NCBI GenBank assembly: GCA_903829565.1
Contig: CAIKQM010000113.1
Location: forward strand, 1-10,358
From: an uncultured Planctomycetota bacterium
Lineage (GTDB): Bacteria > Planctomycetota > UBA1135 > GCA-002686595
DNA: 10,358 nucleotides
Direction: 5' to 3'
Numbering within the stretch: the first letter of the stretch is position 1; every line of letters starts with the position of its first letter. Under the pieces are notes generated by a model. It had not been told where the DNA came from and searched no databases. It was given only the letters and a program-made list of their open reading frames with translations. Positions 6,448 through 10,358 of this stretch are shown here, piece after piece. A program made the translations under genes and the position numbers.

Positions 6448-7152
6448 CTACTCCTTGCCGAGGGTGCCGCGCAGGATGTCGTGCAGGCGCGCTTCGGCCC
6501 GACGCAGCATCATGCGCACGGCGTCTTCGCTCTTGCCGCCCAGCAGCTCGCCGGCTTCGCGCAGGGAGCGACCCTCGAAAAACACCGCCGTGATGGCGGC
6601 GCGGTGCTCGGGGGAGAGGTGCTCAAGGGCCCCGCGCAGCTGGGCCCAGGATTCGTCACGGGAGACTTGCTGCGTGACGGTCATGTCCTTGGAGGCCGGC
6701 TCGAAGCCGCGGTCCTCATCCGGATCGTCGCCCGCGCCAGCCAAGTGCCGCTCGCGACCGGAATCGCGCTTGTGGGCGCCGTAAAACTCGGCCTTGTCGC
6801 GGATCTTGTTCTGCAGGATCTGGATCAGCCAGCGCACCAGCGAGCCTTCGCCGCGGTATTCGTAGTTCGCAAGGTCGCGTGTCGCCTCGCGGAAGGTGGT
6901 CTGGGCGAGGTCGTCCGGATCCTCCTTCATGCGCAGCTTGGGGCCAATGCGGCGCCGCGCCATTTCGAGCACCATCACGTGGTAGCGCGCGAACAGCTCA
7001 TTGAGAGCCACCGCGTCGCCCGACTTGGCGCGCGCCACCAGCAGCGCCGTTGCATCGTCCTTGAAGCCCTCGGGCAACGAGAACGCCTCCGGCTTGCCGG
7101 CCTCGGGTGCGTTCTTGCCGGCTTCAGGTGCGTTGTCGGGCTGATCTGACAT
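6448..7152 (-). CDS. ECF-type RNA polymerase sigma-70 factor (planctomycete subfamily)
   Basis: A 234-residue extracytoplasmic-function sigma factor, counted from ATG 7152. Region 2 covers about residues 36-122: MARRRIGPKLRMKEDPDDLAQ, then TFREATRDLANYEYRGEGSLVRWL and ILQNKIRD, which bind core polymerase and the -10 element. Region 4 covers about 168-228 (LEHLSPEHRAAITAVFFEG, then SLREAGELLG and the recognition helix SEDAVRMMLRRAEARL), which reads the -35 element. DPDDLAQTTF, YRGEGS and NKIRDKAEF recall the Planctomycetaceae sigma-70 subfamily. The acidic linker 139-160 joins the domains. The N-terminus has an unusual repeated heptapeptide. A GTG at 7176 would add eight residues but is less likely than ATG. 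Neither an anti-sigma gene nor the Ser/Thr kinase gene often found beside planctomycete ECF factors is adjacent, so its signal is unknown. The upstream amidohydrolase ends 60 nt away. Confidence 0.93.
   Translation of the reverse strand: MSDQPDNAPEAGKNAPEAGKPEAFSLPEGFKDDATALLVARAKSGDAVALNELFARYHVMVLEMARRRIGPKLRMKEDPDDLAQTTFREATRDLANYEYRGEGSLVRWLIQILQNKIRDKAEFYGAHKRDSGRERHLAGAGDDPDEDRGFEPASKDMTVTQQVSRDESWAQLRGALEHLSPEHRAAITAVFFEGRSLREAGELLGGKSEDAVRMMLRRAEARLHDILRGTLGKE
7093..7134 (-). repeat. 21-bp tandem duplication inside the sigma-factor N-terminus
   Basis: Units 7114-7134 and 7093-7113 are identical at 19 of 21 positions and encode NAPEAGK twice in a row. Both differences are synonymous third-position changes (CCT/CCC and GAA/GAG). 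The heptapeptide lies before sigma region 2, in a Pro/Ala/Glu-rich, probably disordered tail. Confidence 0.9.
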
Positions 7153-7212
7153 CAAGCACGAAGGTAGCGCAGCCACCCCGCTGCCGCCACCTGCCTCTGA
7201 CGCAGTTCCCGC

Positions 7213-8574
7213 CTACTCGACAACTTGGCCGCCCTTCATCACCCACGCAACGCGCAGCATGGCATCAATGTCCTGCAGCGGGTCGCCATCCACGGCCACC
7301 ATATCGGCCAGCAAACCCGCCGCTAGACGACCACGATCCGGTGTGCCACACAGTTGAGCCGCGTGCACGGTCGCCGTGCGCACCGCCTCTGCGGGCGACA
7401 TGCCGTGACGCACATAGGCTCCGAACTCGTGCGCATTTTCGCCGTGCGGATAAACACCTGCGTCGGTCCCGAACGCGATGTGCACGCCTTCGGCAATGGC
7501 GCGCTTGAGCCACACACTGCGCCGTGGGAAGAGGTACTCACCCTTCTTGCGCCACACGGCAGGTAGCTGCGACAGATCCAAGCGCTCGACGCAGTACTGC
7601 GTGGGCACCAACCATGTGCCGCAGTCCGACATGAGCTGGATGGCTTCGTCCGACAAGAGACTGCCATGCTCAATCGAGTCCACACCTGCGCGCAACGCTG
7701 CGACGATACCGGTGGTGCCGTGAGCATGAGCCGCCACCTTCAAGCCATGGCGGCGCGCCTCCTCGACAATCGCCACCATCTCGGGCGAGCTGAGTTGCTG
7801 CGCACCGATGTCCTCTTCGAAGGACAACACACCGGCGGTCGCCATGATCTTGATCACGCGCGCGCCGTATTTGATTTGCTCGCGTACGGCTTTGACGCAC
7901 TCGTCGGGCCCATCCGCAACGCCACCCAGCGGTGTCGGACGCAACAAGCTGTGATGGAAGCCCCCCGTGTCCCCGTGCCCACCGGTGATGGAAATGGCGT
8001 GGCCCGCGGGAATGATGCGCGGACCGATGAGGTCCCCGCGATCGATGGCCTTCATCAAAGCCACATCGACAAAGTCATCGCAACCCATCTCGCGCACCGT
8101 AGTGAAGCCGGCGCGCAGCGTGATGGCCGCGTGCTTGGCACCGCGCAAGGCCGCGTCCACAGACCCTTCCGTAGCGGGACGCAACGCAGACTGTGCGTCC
8201 AACTGGTACGCCAAGTGGGTATGGCAGTCGATCAACCCCGGCAGCAAGGTGCGCTCGCCCAAGTCCACGATGCGCGCGCCTTGCGGGGCAACTGTGGGCG
8301 CCCCCACGGATTGAATGCGATCGCCGACCACGATGACTTCGCCAGGGGCGTAATGACGGCCGTTCTCGACATCCATGACGCGCGCGGCGCGCACATGCAC
8401 CTGTGCCAGAGGCTTGACGGACACGGCGAGCACTTGCGGAGCAGGTGCTTCGGCCATGGCTAGAGCGAGGCCCGAGACCTCAGCCGCACCATCGTCGGTT
8501 GACTGGTCCACGGACGATTGGCAACCCGCAAGGAACAAGGCTGCGTACAAACAAATCGTCGCTAGGTACTTCAT
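7213..8574 (-). CDS. Lipoprotein metal-dependent amidohydrolase (imidazolonepropionase/prolidase-like)
   Basis: A 453-residue exported hydrolase of the amidohydrolase superfamily. The N-terminus MKYLATICLYAALFLAGC is a lipoprotein signal with lipobox LAGC, so C18 should be lipidated and the enzyme tethered on the outer face of the cytoplasmic membrane or the outer membrane. After a linker, a small beta domain (about 57-108) precedes the TIM barrel. The binuclear-metal ligands are visible: H118 and H120 in DCHTH, the carboxylated lysine K242 in VIKIMATAGV, histidines in AAHAHG (283/285), H303 in SIEHGS and D371 in FGTDAG. The C-terminus (LLADMVAVDGDPL) returns to the beta domain as usual. Blocks such as FTTVREMG, SITGGHGD and VKIMATAG match the group annotated as Xaa-Pro dipeptidases or imidazolonepropionase-like hydrolases, where several members cleave peptide-like substrates. 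The exact substrate is not predictable. ATG 8574 is fixed by the signal peptide. ligA lies 65 nt upstream and the sigma gene 60 nt downstream. Confidence 0.93.
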   Translation of the reverse strand: MKYLATICLYAALFLAGCQSSVDQSTDDGAAEVSGLALAMAEAPAPQVLAVSVKPLAQVHVRAARVMDVENGRHYAPGEVIVVGDRIQSVGAPTVAPQGARIVDLGERTLLPGLIDCHTHLAYQLDAQSALRPATEGSVDAALRGAKHAAITLRAGFTTVREMGCDDFVDVALMKAIDRGDLIGPRIIPAGHAISITGGHGDTGGFHHSLLRPTPLGGVADGPDECVKAVREQIKYGARVIKIMATAGVLSFEEDIGAQQLSSPEMVAIVEEARRHGLKVAAHAHGTTGIVAALRAGVDSIEHGSLLSDEAIQLMSDCGTWLVPTQYCVERLDLSQLPAVWRKKGEYLFPRRSVWLKRAIAEGVHIAFGTDAGVYPHGENAHEFGAYVRHGMSPAEAVRTATVHAAQLCGTPDRGRLAAGLLADMVAVDGDPLQDIDAMLRVAWVMKGGQVVE

Positions 8575-8639
8575 AGTTCTCTGTAGTGCAGGGCCTGCGC
8601 GCAGCGCATCTGAACACGATAGCTGCGGCTGATCTAGAT
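8575..8639. other. ligA-amidohydrolase intergenic spacer
   Basis: This 65-nt gap separates the true ligA TAG (8640-8642) from the amidohydrolase ATG (8574). It contains most of the 10-bp palindrome GATCTAGATC (8631-8640), whose last base belongs to the ligA stop codon. I see no T-rich terminator and no clear promoter, so co-transcription with ligA is possible. Confidence 0.5.
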
Positions 8640-8801
8640 CTACTCGCGTCCTGCGAGCTTGAGGAACTCCTCTTCCAGCATCACGCGCACGCCAAGCTCT
8701 TCGGCCTTCTTGGCTTTGCTGCCAGGTTTGCCTCCGACCACGAGAATGGAGGTCTTGGCGCTCACAGAAGAGGCCACATGACCGCCCATTTCCTCCACGC
8801 G
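8640..8801 (-). pseudogene. ligA: Remainder of the ligA BRCT domain, downstream of an in-frame TAA
   Basis: Directly after the TAA at 8802-8804 the same frame continues for 53 codons to TAG 8640-8642. It reads RVEEMGGHVASSVSAKTSI, then LVVGGKPGSKAKKAEELGVR and VMLEEEFLKLAGRE. These are the helix, strands and the family block SVSxKTxxLVxGxxxGSKxxKAxELGV of the LigA BRCT domain, with no frameshift and no decay. Only the single codon after EAK, where other LigA proteins have Lys or Ala, is a stop. It cannot be translated from its own start except weakly from ATG at 8787-8789. The region is either silent since a very recent nonsense mutation, translated by read-through, or the TAA is an assembly error. 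Confidence 0.85.
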
Positions 8802-10358
8802 TTACTTGGCCTCTGCGCGGCCCATGTGCTCGAGAGTGCCGGTGAACACCACGGTTTGGCCTGCAAAAGGCCCTTCCGTCACACGCGCCGCAGGAGCCTC
8901 AATCACGACTCCTAGCTCCAACAACCGTGTAGCAGTTGCTGACAACTGCGGATCGCGCAACCAGCGCACGATCTTGGCGGCGACTTCGGGGCCTACACCA
9001 TCCACATGCATGAGTTCGGCCTCGCTCGCCTGAGCAAGTGCCTCGAAACTGGTGAAGTGCGCGGCGAGCACACGCGCCGTCGATGGCCCGACATCCGGAA
9101 TCGCCAGTGCGACTAGGAAGCGCGCCAAGGGCACAGTCCGCCGCGCCACCAACTCGGCGTACAAGTTGTCGACGCTCTTCGCGCCCCAACGATCCAACGC
9201 CAGCAAGCGCGCCCGCATCTCGGGCGTTTGGTCCAAGGCGAACACATCAGCGGCGCCTTGCATCAGGCCAGCGGCGTACAACTGAGCCAGCTGCTTTTCG
9301 CCCAAACCTTCGATTTCAAAGGCTCCTTGGCCCACCAACACCAAGGCTCGACCAATGCGCTGGGGCTCGCACATGGGGTTCGGGCAACGCCAGTACTTAC
9401 CCTCGGCCACCGGTGCCGTCCCGCAAGCCGGACAACCCGCAGGCACACTCCAGACGGCGCGCCAATGATGCGCCACCGCGCCATCGTTGCGTGTCACGGC
9501 GGCGGTCAGCTCCTCGGGCAGCGAGTCCGCCCAATCCGCGGGCTCGTCGCCCGCAGCGGCCTTGGCGACCCCCAAGATTTGCGGAATCACATCACCCGCT
9601 CGGCGCAAGTACACGCGATCGCCAATCGCCAAGCCCAACTCGGCCACATAGTCCGCATTGTGCAACGTGGCGTGGCGCACCGTGATGCCGCCCACCTCGA
9701 CCGGCAACACATGCGCACGAGGAGTCAAGCGCCCACCGTTCCCCACCATCGTCTCGATGGCTCGCAGCGTGGCCGACACCTCGCGAGCCGCGAACTTGTG
9801 TGCGTACTGCCAACGCGTCGAGCGCGAAGTGGTACCCAAGCGCTCGCGTAGATCGAAGCGATCCAGCTTGGCCACCACACCATCCATCTCAAATGGCACT
9901 TCGTCCCGCCGCGCCTCGATGTCGTCGTGATACGCAAGGCAAGCGTCCAAGCCACGCACCACACGACCGTAGCCCGAGTCAGCAAAGCCCCATTCACGCA
10001 AAGCGCGCGTCGCCTCTTGCTGGGTCGCGAAGCGCACGCCTTCGCAGCGCGGCATCGCCCACAAATGGAACTCCAGCGGATAGCGCGCCACCTCGGCGGG
10101 ATCATTGCGACGCATCGCCCCAGCCGTTGCATTGCGTGCGTTGGCAAAGCGCTCGTCGCCGCGTGCCGCGCGCGCCGCGTTGAAGCGCTCGAATTGGTCG
10201 CGCGCCATCAGCACTTCCCCCCGCACCTCCAGCACCTGCGGCGCCGGACGATGCTCGGTGTCCAAAGTCATCGGCAAGTTCCGGATCGTGCGTGCGTTCG
10301 CGCTGACATCCTCGCCGCGCTCGCCATCGCCGCGCGTGACCGCGCGCACAAAGCGGCC
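8802..10358 (-). CDS. ligA: NAD+-dependent DNA ligase LigA (N-terminus off the edge; premature stop in BRCT domain)
   Basis: LigA seals nicks in Okazaki-fragment joining and repair, using NAD+. The window shows 518 codons; about 130-140 N-terminal residues, including the NMN-binding Ia domain and the KxDG lysine nucleophile, lie past the right edge. Residues below are numbered from base 10358. Visible in order are the nucleotidyltransferase blocks RAVTRGDGERGEDV, LEVRGEVLM, FANARNATAG, then PFEMDGVVAKL with the upstream conserved Arg (about 151) and HKF. The OB domain follows (VGNGGRLTP, HATLHNADY, RRAGDVIPQI), then a Cys4 zinc finger (C309, C312, C325, C330), four helix-hairpin-helix motifs (e.g. 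GLGEKQ, PDVGPSTA, DGVGPEVA), and the start of BRCT (GQTVVFTGTLEHMGRAEAK). There the frame meets TAA. The rest of BRCT continues in frame to 8640, so the intact gene should run to 8640. VGNGG replaces the usual VGRTG. Confidence 0.93.
   Translation of the reverse strand, partial: GRFVRAVTRGDGERGEDVSANARTIRNLPMTLDTEHRPAPQVLEVRGEVLMARDQFERFNAARAARGDERFANARNATAGAMRRNDPAEVARYPLEFHLWAMPRCEGVRFATQQEATRALREWGFADSGYGRVVRGLDACLAYHDDIEARRDEVPFEMDGVVAKLDRFDLRERLGTTSRSTRWQYAHKFAAREVSATLRAIETMVGNGGRLTPRAHVLPVEVGGITVRHATLHNADYVAELGLAIGDRVYLRRAGDVIPQILGVAKAAAGDEPADWADSLPEELTAAVTRNDGAVAHHWRAVWSVPAGCPACGTAPVAEGKYWRCPNPMCEPQRIGRALVLVGQGAFEIEGLGEKQLAQLYAAGLMQGAADVFALDQTPEMRARLLALDRWGAKSVDNLYAELVARRTVPLARFLVALAIPDVGPSTARVLAAHFTSFEALAQASEAELMHVDGVGPEVAAKIVRWLRDPQLSATATRLLELGVVIEAPAARVTEGPFAGQTVVFTGTLEHMGRAEAK

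Noticed and set aside
6391..7149. Plus-strand reading frame of 252 codons opposite the sigma factor
   Set aside because: The sigma factor on the minus strand has both conserved regions; the opposite frame shows no known domain.
7666..8463. Plus-strand reading frame of 265 codons opposite the amidohydrolase
   Set aside because: It is a shadow of a gene with all metal ligands and a lipobox; no independent coding signal.

Overview
The window (about 65% G+C by eye) looks like chromosome from a high-GC member of the Planctomycetota. The main evidence is the C-terminal domain of the M64-type peptidase, a secretion-associated module I know mainly from planctomycete exoproteins. The ECF sigma factor, which resembles the Planctomycetaceae-type subfamily, and a membrane-anchored carboxypeptidase-regulatory-like protein also fit. 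No IS element, CRISPR array, integrase or phage gene is visible.

Layout. A plus-strand block (1-3408) holds the 3' part of an old-yellow-enzyme oxidoreductase, a secreted M64-type zinc peptidase and a PA0069-type radical SAM protein, with gaps of 35 and 19 nt. It meets a minus-strand block head-on at about 3409-3427. Read in its direction of transcription, the minus block is: ligA (5' end off the right edge), a lipoprotein amidohydrolase, an ECF sigma factor, tRNA-Val(CAC) with a strong terminator, a PaaI-like thioesterase, a small cysteine-rich secreted protein in a low-GC island, and a 573-residue membrane-anchored protein with beta-sandwich repeats. Every base is within about 200 nt of a gene, so there is no large empty stretch.

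How the genes relate. This is mostly ordinary core and envelope content, not one recognisable system. The strongest anomaly is in ligA: an in-frame TAA (8802-8804) falls at the start of the BRCT domain, yet the remaining 53 codons of a well-conserved BRCT follow in the same frame and end at a normal TAG (8640-8642). The same ligA has VGNGG where most bacterial LigA proteins have VGRTG. The second point of interest is the 12-cysteine secreted protein at 5225-5641. It differs from its neighbours in base composition and is separated from the downstream surface protein by an 18-bp tandem repeat carrying paired TAG codons. I found no convincing new multi-gene system.
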